Positions 29,619 through 38,151 of a stretch of 64,000 nucleotides of DNA are shown here, piece after piece; the stretch's first letter is position 1; each line of letters begins with the position of its first letter. The notes below the pieces were generated by a model. The model was given only the letters and a program-made list of their open reading frames with translations, was not told the origin of the DNA and searched no databases. The stretch comes from Cobetia amphilecti (lineage in GTDB: Bacteria; Pseudomonadota; Gammaproteobacteria; Pseudomonadales; Halomonadaceae). The DNA lies in contig NZ_CP084115.1 of NCBI RefSeq assembly GCF_020217465.1, forward strand, positions 1,054,001 through 1,118,000, read 5' to 3'. Made by a program: the position numbers and the translations under genes.

Positions 29619-31262
29619 TTACATGTTGGGGTAGTTGGGGCCACCGCCGCCTTCCGGCGCGACCCAGGTGATGTTCTGCGCCGGGTCCTTGATGTCACAG
29701 GTCTTGCAGTGCACGCAGTTCTGGAAGTTGATCTGGAACTGCGGCTCACCGGCTTCCTCGACGATCTCGTAGACACCGGCCGGGCAGTAGCGCTGGGCGG
29801 GCTCGGCGTAGCGCGGCAGGTTGTCACGCACCGGAAGCTCCGGGTCGGACAGGCGCAGGTGGCACGGCTGGTCTTCCTCGTGATTGGTGTTGGAGAGGAA
29901 CACCGAGGACAGCTTGTCGAAGGACAGCTTGCCGTCCGGCTTGGGGTACTCGATCTTGGTGCACTCAGCCGCCGGGCGCATGCGCGCGTAGTCCGGCGTG
30001 GTGTCATGCAGGGTCGGCAGGCGGCCGCCCGTCAGCTGGTCGAGGAAGTTGTAGGCGCCGCCGAGGAAGGTGCCGTACTTGTGCATGGCCGGGCCGAAGC
30101 TGCGCGAGGCGTCCAGCTCTTCATAGGCCCAGCTGTCCTTGAAGCGCTTGCCGAAGTCGACCAGGTCTTCACCGCCTTCGTCACCGCCCTTGATGGCGTC
30201 GAACACGCTTTCCGCCGCCAGCATGCCGGACTTCATCGCGGTGTGCAGACCCTTGATCTTGGCGAAGTTGAGGGTGCCGGCGTCACAGCCGATCAGCAGG
30301 CCGCCCGGGAAGCTCATCTTGGGCAGGCAGTTGAGGCCGCCCTTGGCAATGGCACGCGCCCCGTAGGAAACCCGCTTGCCGCCCTCGAGATGGCGGGCCA
30401 GGGTCGGGTGCTGCTTCATGCGCTGGAATTCATCGAAGGGCGACAGGTACGGGTTGTCGTAGGCGAGATCGACAATCAGGCCCACCACCACCTGCTGGTC
30501 ATCGGTGTGATAGAGGAAGAAGCCGCCTTCGGCGTTGCCCTTGAGCGGCCAGCCGCTGCCATGCACCACCAGTCCCGGCTGGTGCTGTTCGGCGGGCACA
30601 TCCCACAGCTCCTTCAAGCCGATGCCGTAGTGCTGGGCGTCCGCTTCGCTGTCGAGCGAGAAACGCGAGATCAACTGCTTGCCCAGGTGGCCACGGCAGC
30701 CCTCGGCGAACAGGGTGTACTTGCCGCGCAGCTCCATGCCCGGCATGTGGCCATCCTTCTCGCTGCCATCGGCGGCCACACCCATGTCACCGACCACGAT
30801 GCCGCGCACCGTGCCATCCTCGCCATGCAGCACTTCCTGGGCGGCGAAGCCCGGAAAGATCTCGACGCCCAGCTCCTCGGCCTGCTCGCCCAGCCAGCGG
30901 GTCAGATTGCCGGCGCTGATGATGTAGTTACCATCGTTGTGCATGGTCCTGGGAACCAGTGCATTGGGGATGACCTGCGCTTTCTGGTCATCCTTGAGCA
31001 GCACGACCTCGTCACGGGTGACGGCCGTCTTGAGCGGTGCGCCGCGTTCGGCCCAGTCGGGGAACAGCTCGGTCAGTGCACGCGGTTCGAGCACGGCGCC
31101 GGACAGGATGTGCGCGCCGACTTCAGAACCTTTCTCGACCACGCAGACCGTCAGCTCCTTCTCGGCCGCGTTGGCCTGCTGCATCAGTCGGCAGGCCGCC
31201 GCCAGGCCGGAAGGGCCGGCACCGACGATGACCACGTCGAAATCCATGAATTCGCGTTCCAT
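29619..31262 (-). CDS. Electron transfer flavoprotein-ubiquinone oxidoreductase
   Basis: ETF-QO passes electrons from ETF (fatty acid and amino acid oxidation) to the ubiquinone pool at the inner membrane. The 547 residues contain the FAD-binding VVIVGAGPSGLAAACRL, SFPGGLLIGCDAGTLNFAKIKGLHTAMKSG, and the C-terminal 4Fe-4S site NCVHCKTCDIKDPAQNITW. The ATG at 31262 was chosen for its GAGGAGAC site and family N-terminus; an open frame extends far upstream but is not conserved. It is divergent from etfBA, with a shared control region. Confidence 0.96.
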   Translation of the reverse strand: MEREFMDFDVVIVGAGPSGLAAACRLMQQANAAEKELTVCVVEKGSEVGAHILSGAVLEPRALTELFPDWAERGAPLKTAVTRDEVVLLKDDQKAQVIPNALVPRTMHNDGNYIISAGNLTRWLGEQAEELGVEIFPGFAAQEVLHGEDGTVRGIVVGDMGVAADGSEKDGHMPGMELRGKYTLFAEGCRGHLGKQLISRFSLDSEADAQHYGIGLKELWDVPAEQHQPGLVVHGSGWPLKGNAEGGFFLYHTDDQQVVVGLIVDLAYDNPYLSPFDEFQRMKQHPTLARHLEGGKRVSYGARAIAKGGLNCLPKMSFPGGLLIGCDAGTLNFAKIKGLHTAMKSGMLAAESVFDAIKGGDEGGEDLVDFGKRFKDSWAYEELDASRSFGPAMHKYGTFLGGAYNFLDQLTGGRLPTLHDTTPDYARMRPAAECTKIEYPKPDGKLSFDKLSSVFLSNTNHEEDQPCHLRLSDPELPVRDNLPRYAEPAQRYCPAGVYEIVEEAGEPQFQINFQNCVHCKTCDIKDPAQNITWVAPEGGGGPNYPNM

Positions 31263-31855
31263 GACCCGTCTCCTCAATCTTTGCGCCGTCAGGGCCCCGC
31301 GGATCCGGCGGGGCGGGCGTGTCACGAACGACCACAGTCGTTCGCTGGGCAGTGAACCTCCGGCGTGGCGTGCGTCAGGGCACGACTCGTCGGAGTGAAA
31401 ATAGGGGTGCGACTCACGCTGGTACGCCATGTCCTGCACGGACGATCGGCCGCTCGACACAAGGCGCTGGCGCGAAGCAGCCGCATAGCATGCCGCAACA
31501 GTAGCATTTAAAACGACCGTTTGTTTATTATGCTTGGGTCTGACGTAATAGCCACCGGGGGCGTTGCAGGAAATCGCCCGATGGGTTTCACGCTCGGGCG
31601 TGTTGAGAGTGATTGTCAGGTTTGACCCCGGCAACCAATTCTGCGCAAGATGCCCGCATGAGAATGGCGGCGCCCGGAGAGTGAAAACCACGCCGGTCTG
31701 GCTGACTTCATCCGTCGGGTGCCAGCGGATATCGTGGCGAGACACTTGTCATCACGGTCATCTGTGGAAGATATTCACCTATCAAACGCTTGCATGAATC
31801 GAGCGCTGGCGGCCTCACGGTCACTGGTACTCCATGAGAAATCAGCGAGGACACC
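31263..31855. other. Divergent control region between ETF-QO gene and etfBA
   Basis: This 593-base gap has no gene. It is partly A/T-rich around 31505-31550, where the PsrA-like operator lies. A TATTAT box at 31526-31531 on the plus strand overlaps the operator's downstream flank, but it lacks a good -35, so the exact promoters are not resolved. Confidence 0.5.
31510..31523. promoter_or_regulatory. PsrA-like operator for etf genes
   Basis: AAAAC-GACC-GTTTG fits the motif reported for the TetR-family regulator PsrA of Pseudomonas aeruginosa (G/C-AAAC-N2-4-GTTT-G/C) except for the first base. In Pseudomonas PsrA is reported to control the same etf genes and responds to long-chain fatty acids. 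The site sits between the two divergent etf units. No psrA gene is in the window. Confidence 0.55.
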
Positions 31856-32608
31856 ATGAAAGTACTCGTCGCGGTGAAACGCGTCATCGATTACAACGTC
31901 AAGATTCGCGTCAAGGCTGACCAGTCTGACGTCGATCTGACCAACGTCAAGATGGCCATGAACCCCTTCTGCGAGATCGCCGTGGAAGAAGCGGTGCGCC
32001 TGAAGGAAAAGGGCGTGGCGACCGAAGTCGTGGCCGTCACCATCGGCCCGAAGGCCGCCCAGGAGCAGCTGCGTACCGCGCTGGCGCTGGGTGCCGATCG
32101 CGCCGTGCAGGTGATGACCGATGACGCCGTCGACTCGCTGGCCGTGGCCAAGCTGCTGGCCAAGGTGGTCGAGGAAGAACAGCCCGGCCTGGTGATTCTC
32201 GGCAAGCAGTCCATCGATGCCGACAACAACCAGACCGGTCAGATGCTGGCGGCACTCACTGGCATGGGGCAGGGTACCTTCGCCTCCGAAGTGGTGGTCG
32301 ATGGCGAGAGCGTCAGCGTCACCCGCGAGATCGATGGCGGCCTGCAGACCGTCAAGCTGAACCTGCCGGCGGTGGTCACCACTGACCTGCGCCTCAACGA
32401 GCCGCGCTACGCCAAGCTGCCGGACATCATGAAGGCCAAGAAGAAGCCGCTGGACGTCAAGACGCCGGAAGAGCTGGGTGTCTCCACGGCCTCCAAGGTG
32501 TCACTGGTCAAGGTCACGCCGCCGGCCGAGCGTCAGGGCGGCATCAAGGTCGGCTCCGTCGATGAGCTGGTGGACAAACTCAAGAACGAAGCAAAGGTGA
32601 TCTCATGA
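31856..32608 (+). CDS. etfB: Electron transfer flavoprotein beta subunit
   Basis: The 250-residue beta subunit binds AMP and docks on partner dehydrogenases. [19 protein letters not shown] at the start, [28 protein letters not shown], and the partner-recognition segment [30 protein letters not shown] are typical, written here in separate blocks. GAGGACACC precedes the ATG. It overlaps etfA by four bases (ATGA). Confidence 0.97.
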   Translation: MKVLVAVKRVIDYNVKIRVKADQSDVDLTNVKMAMNPFCEIAVEEAVRLKEKGVATEVVAVTIGPKAAQEQLRTALALGADRAVQVMTDDAVDSLAVAKLLAKVVEEEQPGLVILGKQSIDADNNQTGQMLAALTGMGQGTFASEVVVDGESVSVTREIDGGLQTVKLNLPAVVTTDLRLNEPRYAKLPDIMKAKKKPLDVKTPEELGVSTASKVSLVKVTPPAERQGGIKVGSVDELVDKLKNEAKVIS

Positions 32609-33531
32609 GCATTCTCGTCATTGCCGATCATCATGATGGCCAGCTGACCAGCAGCACCGCGAGTGTCGTGGCAGCCGCAACCGCCATCGGTGGCGATATC
32701 GATCTGCTGGTCGCCGGTGAGGGCGTAGGCGCCGTCGCCGAGCAGGCCGCCAGGCTTGCCGGCATCGCGCGTGTGCGTGTCGCCGACAATGCCGTCTACG
32801 CCCATCAGCTGGCCGAGAACCTGTCGGCACTGGTCGTGGCGTTGGCCGATGACTACAGCCATGTGCTGTCCAGCGCCTCCACCACCGCCAAGAACTTCAT
32901 GCCGCGTGTCGCGGCACTGAAGGACGTGGCGCAGATCTCCGAGATCATCGCCGTCGAGAGCGCCGATACCTTCCAGCGCCCGATCTACGCCGGCAACGCC
33001 ATCGCCACCGTCAAGAGCGACGATGTGCTCAAGGTCATCACCGTGCGTGCCACCGGCTTCGATCCGGTCGCGCTCGACGGACAGGCGGCCATCGAGGCCG
33101 TGGACGTGGTCGAGGATGCAGGCGTCTCGAGCTTCGTCGAGGAAACCCTGGCCGAAAGCGAGCGCCCTGAGCTGGGCTCCGCCAAGGTGGTGATCTCCGG
33201 TGGCCGCGGCATGGGCAATGGTGAGAACTTCGCGCTGCTCAACGGTATCGCCGACAAGCTGGGCGCCGCCATCGGTGCCTCTCGCGCTGCGGTCGACGCC
33301 GGCTTCGTGCCCAACGACATGCAGGTCGGCCAGACCGGCAAGATCGTCGCGCCGGACCTCTACATCGCCGTCGGCATCTCCGGGGCGATCCAGCACCTGG
33401 CGGGCATGAAGGACTCCAAGGTCATCGTCGCGATCAACAAGGACGACGAAGCGCCGATCTTCCAGGTCGCGGATTACGGCCTGGTCGGGGATCTGTTCGA
33501 GGTACTGCCGGAGCTGGAAGGCAAGCTCTGA
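32605..33531 (+). CDS. etfA: Electron transfer flavoprotein alpha subunit
   Basis: The 308-residue alpha subunit holds FAD in its C-terminal domain: [61 protein letters not shown] and [25 protein letters not shown] are the classic FAD-binding blocks. With EtfB it delivers electrons to the oxidoreductase encoded across the divergent promoter. Confidence 0.97.
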   Translation: MSILVIADHHDGQLTSSTASVVAAATAIGGDIDLLVAGEGVGAVAEQAARLAGIARVRVADNAVYAHQLAENLSALVVALADDYSHVLSSASTTAKNFMPRVAALKDVAQISEIIAVESADTFQRPIYAGNAIATVKSDDVLKVITVRATGFDPVALDGQAAIEAVDVVEDAGVSSFVEETLAESERPELGSAKVVISGGRGMGNGENFALLNGIADKLGAAIGASRAAVDAGFVPNDMQVGQTGKIVAPDLYIAVGISGAIQHLAGMKDSKVIVAINKDDEAPIFQVADYGLVGDLFEVLPELEGKL

Positions 33532-33583
33532 GCAACGCCCCGCAAGGCTGAGGCCGAGACACCGCAAGGTGGCCTGGCCAATC

Positions 33584-33616
33584 AACGCGACCCGCTTCGG
33601 CGGGTCGCGTTTTTTT
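33584..33616 (+). terminator. Strong intrinsic terminator after etfA
   Basis: A 12-bp perfect stem (AACGCGACCCGC) capped by a TTCG tetraloop is followed by a run of seven T residues in all. This is the clearest factor-independent terminator of the window. Confidence 0.92.
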
Positions 33617-33726
33617 GTGTCTACAGGCAAGGGTTGGGGCGAGGGCAGGGGAGAGAGCGTCAGGAGAAAAGTGCAACGCTGCATTGCAGGTTTCAGGGCC
33701 TGCTGATGGGGCAGAGCGAGGCAAGA

Positions 33727-33745
33727 TCAATTGATAATTGTTCTT
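33727..33745 (+). promoter_or_regulatory. Fur-like box before the TonB2-type cluster
   Basis: The site contains a perfect TGATAAT half with flanks that match about 11 of 19 positions of the Fur consensus. It overlaps a candidate promoter: TTGATA (33731-33736), 17 bases, TACCGT (33754-33759). Iron control would fit the TonB cluster downstream. The rest of the 33532-33852 gap contains only the etfA terminator. Confidence 0.45.
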
Positions 33746-33852
33746 GTTTGTAATACCGTCCATGCCAGTGATTTGCATTTCCACTCGGAAGCCACTAGCG
33801 GCCTGGCAGGCGACCGAGGATGCAACCAAGCCTAGTTCTTCAGGAGATGTCC

Positions 33853-34764
33853 GTGCGGCGTTCGACTTCTTTCCCCTTCCCGTGCGTGCGAGCCCTTGGC
33901 GGCCTGCTCCCGGCGCTGGTGCTGATTGCACCGCTGACAGCCACCGCATTGCCGGCGCATGCCGAGACACTGCGTGACAGTGCCGCCACTCATCAGGAAA
34001 CCCAGCGTGAGCTGCAGGCGCGCATCGACGCCGCCGATGACGAGACGCGTGCGCTGCTGGTGCGCCTGCGTGAAGCGCGTCAGGAAGCCGCGCGTCTGGA
34101 AAGCTATACCGCGGAACTGACGCCGCTGAATGCTGACCGCGCGGCGCGTATCGAGCGCCAGCGCACGGCGCTGGAGAATCTCGAGGCCACGCGTGAGTCG
34201 CTGCCGGGCCTGTTGCGTCAGCAGGTCGAGGAGCTGGCGGACTTCATCGAGCAGGACCTGCCGTTTCTCAAGGGCGAGCGCCTCGCGCGCGTCCAGCGTC
34301 TGCGTGACAACCTCTCCAATGCCAGTTTGAGCAATGACGAGCGTCTTGATCAGCTGCTCAACGCCTGGCAGCAGGAGCTGAGCTACGGTCAGGGCTTCGA
34401 TACCTGGCGCGCAGGGCTTGTCGGTGGGGAAGACACCGAGGTGCAGTATCTGCGTGTCGGCCGCGTCGGCCTCTATTACCTGACGCTGGATGGTCAGCAT
34501 GGTGGCGCCTGGCAGGCCAGAAATGGCAGCTGGCAGGTACTGGATGACAGCGGCCTGGAAGCGCTGCGCAAGGGCATCAGCATGGCGCGTGACCAGCAGG
34601 CACCGTCACTGGTGACCCTGCCGCTGTCGGTGCCGGTCGAGGACGTCGAGCTGGCTCCGAAGGGGCGCCTGTCGCAGTCCGCGCTCGAGAGCGCCGATCA
34701 GGCTGCCGCGGCAGTCACCAGCACACGTACCACCACTACCCGTACCGCGCAGGAGTCCAGCTGA
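33853..34764 (+). CDS. DUF3450 family periplasmic coiled-coil protein
   Basis: The first gene of a TonB2-type cluster, 303 residues. I chose the GTG at 33853 because CAGGAG lies six bases upstream and it yields a clean signal peptide ending PAHA|ETL near residue 37; ATGs at 33820 and 33847 lack usable sites. After cleavage comes a long Glu/Arg/Leu heptad coiled coil (about residues 45-130), then a conserved Trp/Tyr-rich C-terminal domain (GRVGLYYLTLDG...WQVLDDSG). DUF3450 genes regularly accompany ExbB-like TtpC genes. It probably works with that protein's periplasmic coiled coil; biochemical function unknown. Confidence 0.85.
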   Translation: MRRSTSFPFPCVRALGGLLPALVLIAPLTATALPAHAETLRDSAATHQETQRELQARIDAADDETRALLVRLREARQEAARLESYTAELTPLNADRAARIERQRTALENLEATRESLPGLLRQQVEELADFIEQDLPFLKGERLARVQRLRDNLSNASLSNDERLDQLLNAWQQELSYGQGFDTWRAGLVGGEDTEVQYLRVGRVGLYYLTLDGQHGGAWQARNGSWQVLDDSGLEALRKGISMARDQQAPSLVTLPLSVPVEDVELAPKGRLSQSALESADQAAAAVTSTRTTTTRTAQESS

Positions 34765-36215
34765 TGGCGACGAATTCACAAGCGCCACGTGCGTCTCTGT
34801 CACGCCTGTTGCTGACGGCCGGCACCCTGGGGCTGCTGACGTTGTCATCTCCCGCCGTGCTGGCGGCGACCGGCAGTGCCGAGCAGTCACTGAGCGTCGA
34901 ACAGTTCGAACAGGCCGCCAGTCAGGCCGAGGGCCGCGACCAGGCGCGTCTCGACACCCTGTTGTCGGATCGCGAGGCGCTGCAAGCGGCGGTCAGCGAG
35001 GCCGAGGCGCGGCGTGACAGTCTGCGCGAGACGCGCGCGACCCTCGAGGCCGAAGCGCAGGAACAACAGGCGACCCTCAGCGGTCTGGACGAAGAGCGTC
35101 AGGCCCAGCAGGGCGATCTCGGTCAGGTGTTCGAGGTGGCACGCAAGCATGCACGCGAGACGCGTGAAGCACTGGCGGGCAACTGGCTGCTGGTCGGCGG
35201 CCAGGCGCGTCTGCCGGACCTGGGGCCGCGCGATGAGGTGCCGGGCCGCGAGCGACTCGCCGCCCTGACCGCGGACATCCGCAGCATCGCCACCGAAAGC
35301 GGTCGCGCGCTGCGCTTCCAGGCACCGCTGGCCGGGCCGGATGGCAGCATCAAGCCGCGTGAGATCGTGCGCGTCGGCGAACAGATGGCCTTCAGTGGTC
35401 GCCACCTGCTGGCGCCGCTGTCGGAAGACAAGGCTGTGGATGGTCCCTCTGCGCTGGATACCCTCGGCCTTGCGGGTACCACGCCGCTGCGCATTCGCAA
35501 GCAGCTGGCGGCCTTCGATGCCGGCGACAGTGATCGTCTGAGCTTCGATCCCACCGGTGGCGATGTCACCCAGGCGCTGGCGCGGGCGCCGCGTCTCGGT
35601 GAGCGTCTCAAGCAGGGCGGCGCCGTCGGTTACGTCATCGTCGGTCTTGGCGTGCTGGGCCTGATCATCGCGCTGATCCAGCTGGTGCGCCTGTCGCTGA
35701 CCCGTCGGGCGGTCAAGCGTCAGGAAGCCGACCTGAGCCAGCTCAGTGACGACAACCCGTTGGGCCGTGTGCTGCATCGCTTTGAAGGCATGCGCCATGA
35801 TCACGAGCCGGAAGCGCTCGAAGCCCGTCTCGATGAGGCGTTGCTGGCCGAGCAGCCCAGGCTCGAACGTGGCCAGGCGCTGGTCAAGCTGCTGGCTGCC
35901 ATCGCGCCGCTGCTGGGTCTGCTGGGCACCGTGACCGGCATGATCGGCACCTTCCAGTCGATCACCGTCTTCGGGACCGGCGACCCCAAATTGATGGCCG
36001 GCGGTATCTCCCAGGCGCTGGTGACCACCGTGCTGGGTCTGGTGACCGCCGTGCCGCTGCTGTTCGCCCAGACCGGGCTTTCCAGTCTGTCCAAGGGCCT
36101 GATGGGCCGCCTCGAGGGCCGCGCCAGTGCACGTCTGGCCGACCACCTCGAGAAGCGCGCCCCGAGCAAGGCTGCCAGCACGGCGGCGCGTCAGCGGGAT
36201 ACCGAGCATGCCTGA
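34764..36215 (+). CDS. TtpC-like MotA/TolQ/ExbB proton-channel protein
   Basis: A 483-residue ExbB-family protein with a signal peptide (cleavage near AVLA|ATG) and a long periplasmic coiled-coil domain (about residues 45-130) plus a globular part, followed by three membrane segments in the usual TolQ/ExbB domain (VGYVIVGLGVLGLIIALIQ; LLAAIAPLLGLLGTVTGMIGTFQSI; LVTTVLGLVTAVPLLFAQ). This architecture is that of TtpC, an extra component of Vibrio TonB2 systems. Start and previous stop overlap (TGATG). It overlaps the next gene by eight bases. Confidence 0.88.
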   Translation: MATNSQAPRASLSRLLLTAGTLGLLTLSSPAVLAATGSAEQSLSVEQFEQAASQAEGRDQARLDTLLSDREALQAAVSEAEARRDSLRETRATLEAEAQEQQATLSGLDEERQAQQGDLGQVFEVARKHARETREALAGNWLLVGGQARLPDLGPRDEVPGRERLAALTADIRSIATESGRALRFQAPLAGPDGSIKPREIVRVGEQMAFSGRHLLAPLSEDKAVDGPSALDTLGLAGTTPLRIRKQLAAFDAGDSDRLSFDPTGGDVTQALARAPRLGERLKQGGAVGYVIVGLGVLGLIIALIQLVRLSLTRRAVKRQEADLSQLSDDNPLGRVLHRFEGMRHDHEPEALEARLDEALLAEQPRLERGQALVKLLAAIAPLLGLLGTVTGMIGTFQSITVFGTGDPKLMAGGISQALVTTVLGLVTAVPLLFAQTGLSSLSKGLMGRLEGRASARLADHLEKRAPSKAASTAARQRDTEHA

Positions 36216-36831
36216 TTCGTTGGCCGCCTCTTCCTTGCTGAGCGGTGGCTTCGCGCCAGTGATGCGGCTGGTGGAAAGCGGTGGCCCGCTGATCGTGGTG
36301 ATCTGCCTGATCGCCATGGTGCTGTTCGGGCTGGCGCTGGAACGCGGCCTCTACTGGCGGCTCGTGCATCGTCCGGCGCGTCAGCAGTTGATCCACGACT
36401 GGGTGGCGCGCAGCGAGCACCACAGCTGGTCGGCGCTCACCCATCGCGAAGTGCTGACCCGTGAGCTGCTGTCACGCCTGCGTGCGCCGCTGCCGTGGCT
36501 CAAGCTGCTGGTGCTGATCTGTCCGCTGGCGGGGCTGCTGGGTACCGTGACCGGCATGATCCATGTCTTCGATTCGTTGGCGATCGCCGGCACCGGTCAG
36601 GCGCGTGCCATGGCCGATGGTGTGGCACGCGCCACGCTGCCGACGCTGGCCGGCATGGCGGTCGCGGTGGTGGGCCTGATGTTCGTCACGCGTTTCGAGC
36701 GCGTGGTGCGTCGTGAAGACCAGCGCCTGCACGACCGTCTGGCGCGCGCCGTCGACGATGCACGTTCCGGCATGTCCGCTGCGAACGGCTTTGATTCCTC
36801 CTCTGATACAAGCGAGACACCACATGCGTAG
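36208..36831 (+). CDS. exbB: ExbB2-type proton-channel protein
   Basis: A 207-residue ExbB/TolQ-family inner-membrane protein with three membrane helices: one near residues 24-42, then LLVLICPLAGLLGTVTGMIHVFDSL and LPTLAGMAVAVVGLMFVTRF. The central GLLGTVTGM motif lines the proton path. It starts inside the previous gene and overlaps exbD, indicating tight coupling. It forms the motor with ExbD to energize TonB. Confidence 0.9.
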   Translation: MPDSLAASSLLSGGFAPVMRLVESGGPLIVVICLIAMVLFGLALERGLYWRLVHRPARQQLIHDWVARSEHHSWSALTHREVLTRELLSRLRAPLPWLKLLVLICPLAGLLGTVTGMIHVFDSLAIAGTGQARAMADGVARATLPTLAGMAVAVVGLMFVTRFERVVRREDQRLHDRLARAVDDARSGMSAANGFDSSSDTSETPHA

Positions 36832-37222
36832 ACGTCGCATGGAGGCCGCGGAAGACAGCGGCGAGATCAATCTGACGCCGATGCTGGATGTCGTCTTCAT
36901 CATGCTGATCTTCTTCATCGTCACCACCAGCTTCGTCAAGGAGTCCGGGGTCGAGATCCAGCGTCCGGAAGCCTCCAACGCCACGGCACGCCCTGACGCG
37001 GCGGTCATGGTCGCCATCACCGCCGAGGGTGCGGTTTGGGTCGACGGCAAGCCGGTGGATGCCCATCGCGTCGGCGACGCCGTGGCCGATCTTGCCGATG
37101 GTCAGCCGGTGGTGATCCAGGCCGACAGCCGCTCACAGACCGGTCTGCTGGTCGAGACGATGGATGCACTGCGCAACGCGGGTGTGCAGGACATCGCGGT
37201 CGCCGCCTCGAAGGGCGAATGA
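36824..37222 (+). CDS. exbD: ExbD2-type biopolymer transport protein
   Basis: The 132-residue ExbD/TolR-family protein has a basic cytoplasmic start (MRRRRMEA), one membrane helix LDVVFIMLIFFIVTTSF containing the conserved Asp (NLTPMLDVVFIML) needed for proton translocation, and a periplasmic domain ending AGVQDIAVAASKGE. The ATG at 36824 overlaps the exbB stop by eight bases. Confidence 0.93.
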   Translation: MRRRRMEAAEDSGEINLTPMLDVVFIMLIFFIVTTSFVKESGVEIQRPEASNATARPDAAVMVAITAEGAVWVDGKPVDAHRVGDAVADLADGQPVVIQADSRSQTGLLVETMDALRNAGVQDIAVAASKGE

Positions 37223-37223
37223 C

Positions 37224-38018
37224 ATGACGCGACGCCTGTATGCCAATCGACTCGTCGGGCTTGTCGGTGGTGCCTTGCTGGCGCTGGTGCTGTTCTATGC
37301 GCTGGCCTTGCTGGTCGCGCCGCCGGTGAACGACACGCCGCCACCGGAGCCTCTGTCGGTCTCCACCGTTCAGGCGCCTGAAGAGGCACCGGCGCCCGCG
37401 CCGGCGGCGAGTGAAAGTCTGCCCACGCCGCCGGCCGAGCCACCGCCGCCACCCAAGGCAGCGCCGATGCCGGCACCCAAGGCGACAAGCCCGGTGGCAA
37501 TTCCCGAGGTCAAGACACCATTGCCGCCGACGCCAGAGCTGACCATGGATGACAGCCTGCCGCCGCTGGAAGTCGAGCGTCCGCCCAAACCGACCCCGAA
37601 GCCGAAACCGACGCCGAAACCGGCACCCAAGGCCAAGCCGGAACCCAAGGCGGTCGCCAGGCAGGCCGAGGCCGCTTCATCTGCGCAGTCGGCGTCTGAT
37701 GCGTCATCACAGGCCGCGGCGAAGCCGTCCAAGCCCAAGGCGGCCCCGGCGGCGCAGGGTGGTTCACCGCGGCCCACCGTGCGCACCGCTCCCGAATATC
37801 CGAGTCGCGCGCGTCGCCGCGGCATCGAGGGCTTCGTCGAGGTGGCCTTCGTGATTCGCCCGGACGGCAATGTCGATGTCGGCTCGCTGCGGGTGGTGCG
37901 TGCCGAGCCGTCGGGCGTGTTTGACCGGGCGGCGATGAAGGCGATCGCGCGCTGGGAATTCCCGGCCGCGGGCAATGCGCGCCAGGCGCGCCAGCGGCTC
38001 GAGTTTCAGTTGCGTTGA
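37224..38018 (+). CDS. tonB: TonB2-type energy transducer
   Basis: A 264-residue TonB: short cytoplasmic basic start, membrane anchor (about residues 11-30), a long Pro/Glu/Lys-rich spacer with KPTPKPKPTPKP-like repeats, and a C-terminal TonB domain (RTAPEYPSRARRRGIEGFVEVAF, then VRAEPSGVFDRAAMKAIARWEF). It transmits proton-motive force to outer-membrane receptors; none is encoded nearby. One base separates it from exbD. Confidence 0.93.
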   Translation: MTRRLYANRLVGLVGGALLALVLFYALALLVAPPVNDTPPPEPLSVSTVQAPEEAPAPAPAASESLPTPPAEPPPPPKAAPMPAPKATSPVAIPEVKTPLPPTPELTMDDSLPPLEVERPPKPTPKPKPTPKPAPKAKPEPKAVARQAEAASSAQSASDASSQAAAKPSKPKAAPAAQGGSPRPTVRTAPEYPSRARRRGIEGFVEVAFVIRPDGNVDVGSLRVVRAEPSGVFDRAAMKAIARWEFPAAGNARQARQRLEFQLR

Positions 38019-38151
38019 GGCAACCCAAGACCCCATGGCGCGGGCTTTCATCGGGTGTCTGATGTGTGTCATATGTCGTCATCTCTGATGCCGTGGACTT
38101 GTCGGCAATGCGCCGGGTCATGGCAGCGGATGAACGCAAGAGGAAAGACTC

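Noticed and set aside
33820-33852. ATG starts at 33820 and 33847 for the DUF3450 gene
   Set aside because: The first has no site and the second has CAGGAG directly touching the ATG; the GTG at 33853 has ideal spacing and gives a proper signal peptide.
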